This document shows, piece after piece, positions 19,052 to 27,847 of a stretch of 64,000 nt of DNA; position 1 is the stretch's first letter; each line of letters opens with the position of its first letter. The stretch covers positions 124,001 through 188,000 of the forward strand of contig JALDRG010000009.1 in the NCBI GenBank assembly GCA_031315995.1, read 5' to 3'. Origin of the DNA: Nitrospira sp. (GTDB taxonomy: Bacteria > Nitrospirota > Nitrospiria > Nitrospirales > Nitrospiraceae). A model generated the notes under the pieces. It was not told the origin of the DNA, searched no databases, and worked only from the letters and a program-made list of their open reading frames with translations. The position numbers and the translations under genes were made by a program.

Positions 19052-20362
19052 CTAGACGATCTCAAGATTGGCTTGAAGTGCTCCGGCCGATCGAAGCGCC
19101 GACAGAATGGCCACCAGATCACGTGGGGTGACACCCACCGCGTTTAACGCCCGCACCACTTCTCCCAGGGTCACGGTTTGATCGACCACGATGAGGCGTG
19201 ACTCCTGCTCCGTCACTTCGGTCTGCACATCGGGAGTGACCGTCGTTTGCCCTTGCGAGGATCCAATGAGGGGTGCCGGAGGTTGCGACACGTTGAGGGT
19301 GTTTTTGACGGAAATCGTGAGATTGCCATGGGAGATCGCACAGGTGGAGAGCCGGACATGTTCACCAAGAACTACGGTGCCGGTGCGTTCGTTCACGACC
19401 ACCTTGGCGGCGACATCCACCGTCACGTCCAATCCTTCCATCGTCGCAATGTATTCCACCACCCGGCCGTGAAAGATTGCAGGCAGCGTAGTCTTCACGA
19501 GCCCGGCATTCACCGGTATGGCCGTGCCCTTCCCGAATGTGCCGTCGATCGCTTCGGCCGTTCGAATGGCGGTGGTGAAGTCGGGATGCCGTAGCAACAC
19601 CGAGACGGACTCCCAGGACTCGATATCCACCACCAGCTCTTTTTCCACGATGGCGCCCGCAGGAACCACACCGGCGGCTTGGTGATTTTTTGTGACCGTC
19701 GCTCCACCTGCGCCGCCGGTCCCTCCCAAGAACCCGCCGATGGAGACCGGCCCCTGGGCGACGGCAAACACCTGCTGGTTCGGAGCCTTGAGCGGCGTCG
19801 ACAACAGAGTGCCGCCTTGGAGACTTTTTGCATTCGCCATGGAGGAGACCACAGCATCGAGCGTCATGCCCGGCTTCACAAACGGCGGCAATTTCGCCGT
19901 GACCATCACGGAGGCGATATTGCGAGTGAGCAACTGAATCGGATCGATGACCAGGTTGATGCCCATCTTGTTCAACATGGACATCATGGCCTGAATGGTG
20001 AACTGTCCACCGATGACCTGATCACCCGTCCGGTCGAGCCCGACGACCAATCCATAGCCGATCAACTGGTTTTCCCGCACGCCTTCGATCGTGGCTACGT
20101 CCTTGACGCGAACGGCTTGGGCCAATGAGGCCGTGAATAAGGTGATCGTGAGGAAAGCCAGCATTCCGACCACGGTCCGCCGAAACCATGGCGCGCCGTG
20201 CGGCTGTCTCGCAACGACGGGCACTGGCTTGGGCGCGGGTGGCGTCCATGGACGGGCGAAGAGATCGGGATCCATCGAGGCCGGTCGCAGCACCCCGCTG
20301 GAAAGCATGAGACGAAAGGATTGCGTGATCATCGCCCGTCGTTGTTTCCGCGGCCTCGTCAT
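19052..20362 (-). CDS. flgI: Flagellar P-ring protein FlgI
   Basis: QAVRVKDVATIEGVRENQLIGYGLVVGLDRTGDQ...GGTLLSTPLKAPNQQVFAVAQG...SLGEVVRALNAVGVTPRDLVAILSALRSAGALQANLEIV. Exact start uncertain. Confidence 0.93.
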   Translation of the reverse strand: MTRPRKQRRAMITQSFRLMLSSGVLRPASMDPDLFARPWTPPAPKPVPVVARQPHGAPWFRRTVVGMLAFLTITLFTASLAQAVRVKDVATIEGVRENQLIGYGLVVGLDRTGDQVIGGQFTIQAMMSMLNKMGINLVIDPIQLLTRNIASVMVTAKLPPFVKPGMTLDAVVSSMANAKSLQGGTLLSTPLKAPNQQVFAVAQGPVSIGGFLGGTGGAGGATVTKNHQAAGVVPAGAIVEKELVVDIESWESVSVLLRHPDFTTAIRTAEAIDGTFGKGTAIPVNAGLVKTTLPAIFHGRVVEYIATMEGLDVTVDVAAKVVVNERTGTVVLGEHVRLSTCAISHGNLTISVKNTLNVSQPPAPLIGSSQGQTTVTPDVQTEVTEQESRLIVVDQTVTLGEVVRALNAVGVTPRDLVAILSALRSAGALQANLEIV

Positions 20363-20405
20363 GACGACTCCTGTTTCTCGTGGCTTCTTCCCGATGGTCT
20401 TGTGA

Positions 20406-21122
20406 TTAGAACGGAGAGACCCAGTCCAGAATTCTGACGAGCCAGCCCGGTCGCTGGACATCGTCGACGACACCCAGGCCGGAATACTCGATTTTTGCGT
20501 CCGCGATGGCGCTCGACTGCACCGTATTCTTCGTATTGACATCCACGCGGCGCACAATGCCTGCGATGGTCATGATTTGGCGTTCCGAATTCACCGTCAC
20601 CTCACGCCGCCCCTCGACCCGCAAGTCGCCGTTGGGCAGCACTTCCGTCACGATGGCCGAAATCGTACCCGTCAACGTATCTTCACGGCTTGTCGCGCCC
20701 TTGCCGCCGAACTTGTTCTTGGCGCTGGCATCGATGCCGAACCCTCGTTTGGCCTCCCCGCCCAATCGGATTCCAGGAATACCGAGATACCCCATCCCGG
20801 AGCCGCCGATCGCGTTTGAGATCGTCGAGTCTTTTTCCGCACTCGTGTCGGCGCTCTTTGACCCCTTGTGTTTTTCCACGATCAAGATCGTGATGATGTC
20901 TCCGATCCGCATCGCGCGAAGATCCTCATACAGGTAGGCCCGACCGTTCTCCTCCTGCCAGAGCGACCCCATGGTTTTCGGGGGAGGAAGTTTGGCCGTC
21001 TCCACTTTTTGTTGTTTCGCGCCCGACGAGGATGAGCAGTCGACCAGCAGGCAGAGCAGCAGGATGCCCCAGATGACTCGGTCATAACACGATGGAGAAA
21101 CAGATCGCTTAAAAACTGACAC
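20406..21122 (-). CDS. flgH: Flagellar L-ring protein FlgH
   Basis: lipobox-like LLLCLLVDCSSS; SLWQEENGRAYLYEDLRAMRIGDIITILIVE; RVEGRREVTVNSERQIMTIAGIVRRVDVNTKNTVQSSAIADAKIEYSGLGVVDDVQRPGWLVRILDWVSPF. Confidence 0.93.
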   Translation of the reverse strand: MSVFKRSVSPSCYDRVIWGILLLCLLVDCSSSSGAKQQKVETAKLPPPKTMGSLWQEENGRAYLYEDLRAMRIGDIITILIVEKHKGSKSADTSAEKDSTISNAIGGSGMGYLGIPGIRLGGEAKRGFGIDASAKNKFGGKGATSREDTLTGTISAIVTEVLPNGDLRVEGRREVTVNSERQIMTIAGIVRRVDVNTKNTVQSSAIADAKIEYSGLGVVDDVQRPGWLVRILDWVSPF

Positions 21123-21915
21123 GGACCACCCCCGGAGCGACGACGGTCGCCCGCAATTCCTTGCCGGAATCCACATTGGATACGACGATGGTTTGTCCTA
21201 GTTCACCATGAGATTTGGTCACACCGACGGTTTGAATCGACAGCCCTCCCTGCTTGGCTTCGATCGTCACGCGATCGCCTTTGCGGACAGCGAAAGGACG
21301 TCGAATGGCGCCCAGCCTGATGGCAAGTTGAGGCGGGAGCGGGCGGACGGCTGCTTTGCCGATGACGTCGGCGGGATTGGTGACGAACGATTGTTTCAGG
21401 TCGTACAGGACGATCCGCTCCGTCGTCACGTCATCGACTTCGATCGACTCATCGACCTTGATGGACCGAACCGGCACCACGACCTCCACGACGGCGGCGA
21501 TATCGGCCGTGGCATCGACGGTCTTGATGAACCGCCCATTCACGGCCAGATGAATCTGGAACACCCGGCGTCCCAGAAGGTCTTCCGATCGAGCCGCGCT
21601 GACTTGGAGATCGACGGTCCCGGAGGGAACGACGATCGGTTGCTGAGGATCGCCGAGCGCCACCTGACAATCGATGGCACGACCGGCAAGTTCCCGTTTG
21701 ACGAAGTCGTGGATTACCCCGCGAATCTGTTCCGGATAGATGAGTCGTTTCCCACGTGCCTGCTGGAGACCGTGGGCCTGTTTCACGAGCGCCTCGTGCA
21801 CTCGAAACAGAGGCCGGATCGGAGTCCGTTCTCCGGCCAGGGCCGGAAGGGCGGCGCTCGTGACCAGGGTGAGGGTCACCATGCACATAAGGCCGACTCG
21901 ATTCACGGTAGTCAT
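21109..21915 (-). CDS. flgA: Flagellar P-ring assembly chaperone FlgA
   Basis: SAF-like C-term LGAIRRPFAVRKGDRVTIEAKQGGLSIQTVGVTKSHGELGQTIVVSNVDSGKELRATVVAPGVVRVSF; signal peptide. Confidence 0.9.
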   Translation of the reverse strand: MTTVNRVGLMCMVTLTLVTSAALPALAGERTPIRPLFRVHEALVKQAHGLQQARGKRLIYPEQIRGVIHDFVKRELAGRAIDCQVALGDPQQPIVVPSGTVDLQVSAARSEDLLGRRVFQIHLAVNGRFIKTVDATADIAAVVEVVVPVRSIKVDESIEVDDVTTERIVLYDLKQSFVTNPADVIGKAAVRPLPPQLAIRLGAIRRPFAVRKGDRVTIEAKQGGLSIQTVGVTKSHGELGQTIVVSNVDSGKELRATVVAPGVVRVSF

Positions 21916-21939
21916 CCTTCGTTAAAGGTACGGCGTCGA

Positions 21940-22731
21940 TTACCGACGCAGGTTGTTGGCAATCTGCATCATCTCATCCGATGCCTGAATGGTTTTCGAG
22001 TTAATCTCGTAACTCCGTTGGGCGATGATCATGTTGACCATCTCTTCCGCCAAATTGACGTTGGAACTTTCCAAGAACCCCTGCTGCAACGTACCGAAGC
22101 CGGTTGAAAATCCACCGGTGCCTTGTTGCGCCGGTCCCGACGCGAAGCTGTCCAGGAACAGGTTGCCGCCCATCGCCACCAAACCCGACGGATTGTCGAA
22201 CCGCACCAACTGAATCTGGCCTACCTGCGACGCCTGGGTGACGCCGGGAAGCAGGACGGAGACGGTGCCGTCCTGGCCGACATCGATTTTCAACGCGCCC
22301 GACGGAATGGTGATGACGGGGTTGAGCTGGTCGCCGTCGCCGGTCACGAGATTGCCGACGTTATCGCGCTTGAAGGATCCGTTACGGGTATACATGATGG
22401 TGCCGTCCGGCCTGGTCACCTGGAAGAATCCTGCGCCGTCGATGGCCAGATCGAGATCGTTGCCGGTCTGCCGCATGTTGCCCTGCACCCATTCCTTGGC
22501 GACAGTGATGGGACGCACGCCGCCTCCGACCTGCACGCCGACAGGAAACACTCCCACGTTCGATGCATTGGTGCCCGGTAATCGCTGAATCTGGTACAGC
22601 AGATCACCAAATTCCGCGCGGCTGCGTTTGAATGCGTTTGTGTTTACGTTCGCCAGATTGTTGGCGATGGTATCCACGTTCAATTGTTGAGCGGTCATAC
22701 CCGTCGCCGCCGTCCACATTGCGCGAATCAT
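21940..22731 (-). CDS. flgG: Flagellar distal rod protein FlgG
   Basis: MIRAMWTAATGMTAQQLNVDTIANNLANVNTNAFKRSRAEFGDLLYQ; ESSNVNLAEEMVNMIIAQRSYEINSKTIQASDEMMQIANNLRR. Confidence 0.96.
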   Translation of the reverse strand: MIRAMWTAATGMTAQQLNVDTIANNLANVNTNAFKRSRAEFGDLLYQIQRLPGTNASNVGVFPVGVQVGGGVRPITVAKEWVQGNMRQTGNDLDLAIDGAGFFQVTRPDGTIMYTRNGSFKRDNVGNLVTGDGDQLNPVITIPSGALKIDVGQDGTVSVLLPGVTQASQVGQIQLVRFDNPSGLVAMGGNLFLDSFASGPAQQGTGGFSTGFGTLQQGFLESSNVNLAEEMVNMIIAQRSYEINSKTIQASDEMMQIANNLRR

Positions 22732-22740
22732 AAACTCCTC

Positions 22741-23508
22741 CTATTGCACCCGGCCCAGGTCTTGGATCGCCGTATCAGTCATATGATCGAGTGTTTGAAT
22801 GAGCTTTTGCGCCGACTCGTAGCTTCGCATGCCCTGGATCATCTTCACCATTTCGCTCAAGGAATTCACATTCGACTCTTCAATGTGCCCGGACTGGACC
22901 TGGGGCTTCGTTGAGACCGTTGGTTTCCCGCCGATAAAGAGTCCTTCGGCAAACTTTTGCGGCATCCCGTTTTCCGGGAACTCGACCACCTTGATGCTGC
23001 CGATCGGAGTGCCGTCGACCTGGATCGCCCCCTCCGTATTGATCTGAATGTTGCCGGCCGGCACCTTGATCTCCCCCCTGCTGCCCATGACGGGATGCCC
23101 AAGATTGGTGACCAATCGTCGTTGGCTATCGAGAGAAAAAATGCCGTTACGCGTGTAGCGAACCCCATCAGGGGTCTTGACCTCGAAAAACCCATTGGTC
23201 TGTATGGCTACATCCAACGGATTCCCGGTAATGCGAATCCGCCCAGGCTCATATGCCGTTCGAACCCCATAGGCCTCCGCAAACACCCGCTCGCTCGGAC
23301 CGGCCGGTCGCGTCGAAATCGTCGACGAGACCCCCGCGGATGCGGATCCCATTGCCGTCGAACCGGCGCGGGCCAACAGCCCTCGGAACCCCTGCTGATC
23401 TTGCTTGAATCCGGCCGTATTGACGTTCGCCAAATTGTTGGCGAAGACCTGGAGTTGTTTCTCCTGGGCCACGGCGCCGGAGAGAATGGGGTAAATAGCT
23501 CGATTCAT
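22741..23508 (-). CDS. flgF: Flagellar proximal rod protein FlgF
   Basis: MNRAIYPILSGAVAQEKQLQVFANNLANVNTAGFKQDQQGFRGLL; paralogous to the downstream FlgG. Confidence 0.92.
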   Translation of the reverse strand: MNRAIYPILSGAVAQEKQLQVFANNLANVNTAGFKQDQQGFRGLLARAGSTAMGSASAGVSSTISTRPAGPSERVFAEAYGVRTAYEPGRIRITGNPLDVAIQTNGFFEVKTPDGVRYTRNGIFSLDSQRRLVTNLGHPVMGSRGEIKVPAGNIQINTEGAIQVDGTPIGSIKVVEFPENGMPQKFAEGLFIGGKPTVSTKPQVQSGHIEESNVNSLSEMVKMIQGMRSYESAQKLIQTLDHMTDTAIQDLGRVQ

Positions 23509-23561
23509 TATCTGAACATTCCCGATGAACCAGATGAACCAGTTGTGCTACAGGGGGAGTT

Positions 23562-23577
23562 AGCAATGGACATGCCA
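23562..23577 (-). promoter_or_regulatory. Candidate sigma-54 -24/-12 promoter for the flgF operon
   Basis: Minus strand TGGCATGTCCATTGCT: TGGCA-N6-TTGCT, GG-N10-GC spacing, about 54 bp upstream of flgF start. Confidence 0.6.
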
Positions 23578-23797
23578 TCGTCGTTCCTACTCCTTGCCGG
23601 CACAGGCATGCCGGGGTGCAGACAAAAATCATCATGATTGTCGATAGATGGAAATCGGAGGGGGATCGGAACGTCGCGATGGAACGCTGCCGCCGTCAAC
23701 GGCGCCTGTCAAACGGGGTGACGGACCGGAAGTCTTTGCCTGAAGCCGGGAAAGTCCTGCCTACATTGGGCCGGTGTGTCGGTCTGCGCGGGAAGGA

Positions 23798-24679
23798 TCA
23801 CGCCGCAATCGTGGAGGCACCATCAGCGGAGGGGGCGACTGGAATACCGTGCAGCCCGTAGATGGAACAGCCTTCGGCGCGAGCCATCAGGATCGCGTGG
23901 GAGGCCGCGTCGAGAAGCGCGCCGCTCCCACCCCCATCGTAGGCGGAGAGACTGATGCCGATGCGACTGCTCAGGAACAGTTCGTGCCCGTCCAGGGTGA
24001 TCGGCAAGGATATCGTGGCCTGCATCTTCGTGGCGATGGCCGCGACCTCGTCCGGAACCGTGACCCGATCAAGCAACACGACGAAGGTCGATTCCGCAAT
24101 CCTTGCCACCGTGTCGGTGGTTCGCAGGGCGCTCTTCACCCGAGCGGCCTGTATCCGATACAGGAGATTGGAGTTGACCTCTGCTTGTCCGTCGGCCTCC
24201 GGCGCGAAGTGGTCCAGTTCGATCATGAGGACTGCCACCTGCCGGCCATGCTTCTGGGCGCGTGACAGGGCTTGTGTGAGGAGAGCGGTGAACAAGCGGT
24301 GCGTCGGCAATCCGGTCACCGAGTCGTAGGTGTGCACGTCGCCGGTGGGCGACGCGTTCAACAGCGAACCGAGCGTGGTATCCGATGGCAGACCCTGCGG
24401 AGTCCAAAAGGTCGCCCCGAAAATCACCAGTGTGAGGACGATGCCGACTGAGATCATGACCGGATAGGCCGTCAGCGCCGACATCGTCAACAGACCCACC
24501 GAGGCCGTCCAGTACAACCCTCCGGCCATGAACAGAATGCAGGCGACAACGCCAAGTCGTGCGGTATCGCGAGATTCTCCGGCCGCTTCGTCGGCGGGCC
24601 GGTCCTGCCGGTGCGTTGCATCCGCCCCGTTGAGACCGCACGAATCGCTGGATTCTCGACGTAACGAACCCATAACCAT
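23798..24679 (-). CDS. Membrane GGDEF-family protein with degenerate signature motif (RIAESTFVVLL)
   Basis: Two predicted TM segments (VVACILFMAGGLYW..., MISVGIVLTLVIFGATFW) then DSVTGLPTHRLFTALLTQALSRAQKHGRQVAVLMIELDHF...DTVARIAESTFVVLLD...SLPITLDGHELFLSSRIGISL. Start uncertain. Confidence 0.8.
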   Translation of the reverse strand: MVMGSLRRESSDSCGLNGADATHRQDRPADEAAGESRDTARLGVVACILFMAGGLYWTASVGLLTMSALTAYPVMISVGIVLTLVIFGATFWTPQGLPSDTTLGSLLNASPTGDVHTYDSVTGLPTHRLFTALLTQALSRAQKHGRQVAVLMIELDHFAPEADGQAEVNSNLLYRIQAARVKSALRTTDTVARIAESTFVVLLDRVTVPDEVAAIATKMQATISLPITLDGHELFLSSRIGISLSAYDGGGSGALLDAASHAILMARAEGCSIYGLHGIPVAPSADGASTIAA

Positions 24680-24887
24680 CTCCGATGGAGCGCGGCAGCC
24701 CCGACGCGGGAGCAGCACGCTGCCGAACCACTTGCCGATCGTCCGATGCGCGGCGATCAGTGCATGGCTGGTGTTGGTATCGGAAAAGAAAGGAGGAAAC
24801 TGAAGACAGGGCCGCTCGCACGACGCCCTAGCGGCGACGCCGGCACCAACGAACAGCAACGACGGCTACGCCGTCCGGAGGGGTATG

Positions 24888-25649
24888 TCACACATCGACC
24901 GGTTCAAGTCGCGCCTTGAGATGGATGATGGCTTTCGAATGGATCTGGCAGACCCGCGATTCGGTGACCTTGAGCGCCTGTCCGATCTCTTTCATGGTGA
25001 GTTCCTCGAAGTAGTAGAGGGACAACACCAGGCGTTCTTTCTCCGGCAGATCTTGGATCGCGGATTCGAGCACGTGGCGTGCCCGTTCGTTCACCAGGAC
25101 GGACAACGGATCGGGCTGATTGGAGTCAGTCAGCACACTGATGATTTTATGCCCATCGGCATCCTGTACCCCGAGATCGTCCAGGCTGATCACCACCGCG
25201 CCGCGCGAGCGGGTCAGGAACTCATCCAATTCCTCCGCGCTCATTTTCAGCTCTTTGCCGACTTCCTGATCCGTCGGTGGACGACCGAAGCGATGCAACA
25301 GTTCCGAATAGGTCTTTTGGAGGAGCGTAATCCGTTCGTGGACCGAACGCGGAATCCAATCCATCGATCGGATTTCATCGAGCATGGCGCCACGAATGCG
25401 AAACTCCGCATAGGTCTTGAATTTGGCTTCACGGGTTGGATCATACTTGTCCATCGCATCCATGAGGCCCATGATCCCGACGGACATCAAGTCTTCCGCA
25501 TCCATGTACGCCGGCAAGCGAAAGGCCAGTCGATGGGCCATGGCCTTCACGACGTGGGTGAATTCCTGAATCACCCGTTCACGATCCTCCTCCGCAATCA
25601 CGCGACGCGGGACGTTTCCGACGGCAGACATTTTTCGAGCATCCATCAT
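24888..25649 (-). CDS. fliA: RNA polymerase sigma factor FliA (sigma-28)
   Basis: AYMDAEDLMSVGIMGLMDAMDKYDPTREAKFKTYAEFRIRGAMLDEIRSMDWIPRSV; region 4 LPEKERLVLSLYYFEELTMKEIGQALKVTESRVCQIHSKAI. Confidence 0.96.
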   Translation of the reverse strand: MMDARKMSAVGNVPRRVIAEEDRERVIQEFTHVVKAMAHRLAFRLPAYMDAEDLMSVGIMGLMDAMDKYDPTREAKFKTYAEFRIRGAMLDEIRSMDWIPRSVHERITLLQKTYSELLHRFGRPPTDQEVGKELKMSAEELDEFLTRSRGAVVISLDDLGVQDADGHKIISVLTDSNQPDPLSVLVNERARHVLESAIQDLPEKERLVLSLYYFEELTMKEIGQALKVTESRVCQIHSKAIIHLKARLEPVDV

Positions 25650-25668
25650 TCGCGTACAATCCTTTCAG

Positions 25669-26535
25669 TCAGTGCGTTCGCAGGAGTTGTTGCCAGAGGA
25701 ACTGCACTGTGCCTTTGGGAAGCGCCGGTGGGGTCAACTGAGCCACCGCCTCAGTCAACTCTCGAAACGCGCGGCTGGCTGGAGCATGAGGAAAGAGATC
25801 GATCACGGCCCGCTGCTGAGTGACGGCCATCGGCACATAGTCGTCGAGAGGAATTGCGCCCAGATAGTCCAGAGAAATATGAAGAAAGCGACTGACCGCC
25901 AACTCCAGTTTTCGGAAAATACGCGCGGCGTCCCTAGGAGACTTCACCATATTGACCAGCACATGAAAACGGCGTTCCCGGTATTGCCGCAGCAAGACTT
26001 TCATCAAGGCATACGCGTCGGTCATGGAGGTGGGCTCCGGGGATACCACGACGACGATCGATTGAGCGGCCGCCGCAAAGTAAGTCACGGTCGATGAAAT
26101 ACCTGCTCCGGTATCGATCAACAAGACATCCATGGCAGACGCCAAACGCTCAAGTTCTTCTTGAAGTATCAGCTGTTGGCTTTCCGTCAGCACCGTCAGC
26201 TGCGAAATGCCGGTGCTGGCCGGGAGCACGACGATGCCGTTGGGACCCGTCAACGCGATGTCTTCGAGGCGGCAGGTCTTGGTCAGCACGTGCTCCAGGG
26301 TATATTTCGGAGTCAGGCCCAGCAGAATATCGACATTTCCCAGCCCCAGATCGGCATCCAACACGAGCACGCGCTTTCCGGTTTGGGCCAAGGCGATGGC
26401 GGTGTTCGCCACGACGTTGGTCTTCCCCACCCCGCCTTTACCGCTGGTGACGGTAATGACCTGAGTTCGAGAGGGACCGACGCCGTCATCTATCATTCTC
26501 ATGTGTGGATCCAAGATTCCTGGTTGCATCGCCAT
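25669..26535 (-). CDS. flhG: MinD/ParA-like ATPase FlhG
   Basis: VITVTSGKGGVGKTNVVANTAIALAQTGKRVLVLDADLGLGNVDILLGL; downstream of flhF. Confidence 0.93.
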   Translation of the reverse strand: MAMQPGILDPHMRMIDDGVGPSRTQVITVTSGKGGVGKTNVVANTAIALAQTGKRVLVLDADLGLGNVDILLGLTPKYTLEHVLTKTCRLEDIALTGPNGIVVLPASTGISQLTVLTESQQLILQEELERLASAMDVLLIDTGAGISSTVTYFAAAAQSIVVVVSPEPTSMTDAYALMKVLLRQYRERRFHVLVNMVKSPRDAARIFRKLELAVSRFLHISLDYLGAIPLDDYVPMAVTQQRAVIDLFPHAPASRAFRELTEAVAQLTPPALPKGTVQFLWQQLLRTH

Positions 26536-26563
26536 CGTCTCTCCCCTCTTGTTCGACCGTCAC

Positions 26564-27847
26564 CTATCGCGCGTAGGTCTTGATACCGGGCGCACCTGCC
26601 GGATTCGTCTGCCGATCCCATGACTGAGTGGTCACGCCCCCCGGCGTCCGCACCTGTCCACCCAACAGCAAGTCGCCCAAACGATCGACGTGCGCCTGGA
26701 CCAAGTCGTCGGGCACCCGTTGACCGATCCCCCAGTAGGACAGAGGAATGCCGGTGCGATGGGTCGCCTCAAAGATGCCGCCATACCCGGCAGTCTCATC
26801 GAGCTTGGTAAACAATAGGCGCAGGCCTGGCACGCCGACACACTGGCTGGTGCTGACCACCAGATCCGGCACGCGAGTGCCGGCCGCCAGGACGAGGTGG
26901 ACCTCCATGGGATAGGCTCCGTTCAGCAACCCTCTCCAGCGTTGAGCCGTGATGGATTCATAGGGATTGAACCCTGTGGTATCGATCAGAATCAGCTCCG
27001 CTTCACGGGCCTGCTCGATCGCTGCACGGGCCTCTTCGCAAGAACCGGCTACGGAGAGCTCGATGCCCAACACCTCGGCATACAAGCGCAGGTGTTCCAC
27101 TCCCGCAGGCCGATAGGTATCCATCGTAATCAGGGCTACGCTCCGCTGCTCGACGATCCCGTATTGTGTCGCCAACTTGGCAATGGTAGAGGTCTTGCCG
27201 ACCCCACTGGGACCGACGAACAGCGCAATCCTCTGTTCTCCTGCCGTGGTCAACAACGGTCCCGCGGTAGTGACTCGATCCAAGAGCACCGTCCGGAGCA
27301 ACTGGAGAGAGGAATTCCGTTGAGTGGATCCCTGCTCCACGAGCGTCTCGCGCAATTCCCGCAGACAGCTTTCGGCCGTAGTATGTTCGACTCCCTGAGC
27401 CAGCAGATCTTCGTACACTCGCTGAAAAGACTGGAAGGTTGCCCCTTGGCTCTCCCCGGTCTGGCGGGTGTGAGCAGGTGTCGTGCGCGTCTCACGAGAT
27501 GGGGGTTGGACTTGGCTGGTGCCGGGCCGAGGTTTCTCGATCCCGGTCTCCATCGCTCCCTGGAGGGTTTTCTGAAAGCGCGATTCTTCAGCCGGTACCA
27601 TGGGAGTATGCATATCCGTCTGATGTGGGCGGTCTGACTGGTCGAGCAAGGGCGCGGCGTCGGGGACTGCCGCGTCATCCTCGATGGCCGCCATGACTTC
27701 CAGCATCGACCCGCCCAACAGGCCGAACCCGTTATCCCACGAGCGCACCCGTTTCGTAGACAGAATCACGGCATCCGGCCCCAACGTGTCCTTGATGGAA
27801 CGTATGGCCTCGTGCATCGATTTGACGTGGAACGTCCGAACCTTCAT
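26564..27847 (-). CDS. flhF: SRP-type GTPase FlhF
   Basis: MKVRTFHVKSMHEAIRSIKDTLGPDAVILSTKRV; GPSGVGKTSTIAKLATQYG; LITMDTYRPAGVEHLRLYAEVLGIE; LILIDTTGFN. Confidence 0.95.
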   Translation of the reverse strand: MKVRTFHVKSMHEAIRSIKDTLGPDAVILSTKRVRSWDNGFGLLGGSMLEVMAAIEDDAAVPDAAPLLDQSDRPHQTDMHTPMVPAEESRFQKTLQGAMETGIEKPRPGTSQVQPPSRETRTTPAHTRQTGESQGATFQSFQRVYEDLLAQGVEHTTAESCLRELRETLVEQGSTQRNSSLQLLRTVLLDRVTTAGPLLTTAGEQRIALFVGPSGVGKTSTIAKLATQYGIVEQRSVALITMDTYRPAGVEHLRLYAEVLGIELSVAGSCEEARAAIEQAREAELILIDTTGFNPYESITAQRWRGLLNGAYPMEVHLVLAAGTRVPDLVVSTSQCVGVPGLRLLFTKLDETAGYGGIFEATHRTGIPLSYWGIGQRVPDDLVQAHVDRLGDLLLGGQVRTPGGVTTQSWDRQTNPAGAPGIKTYAR

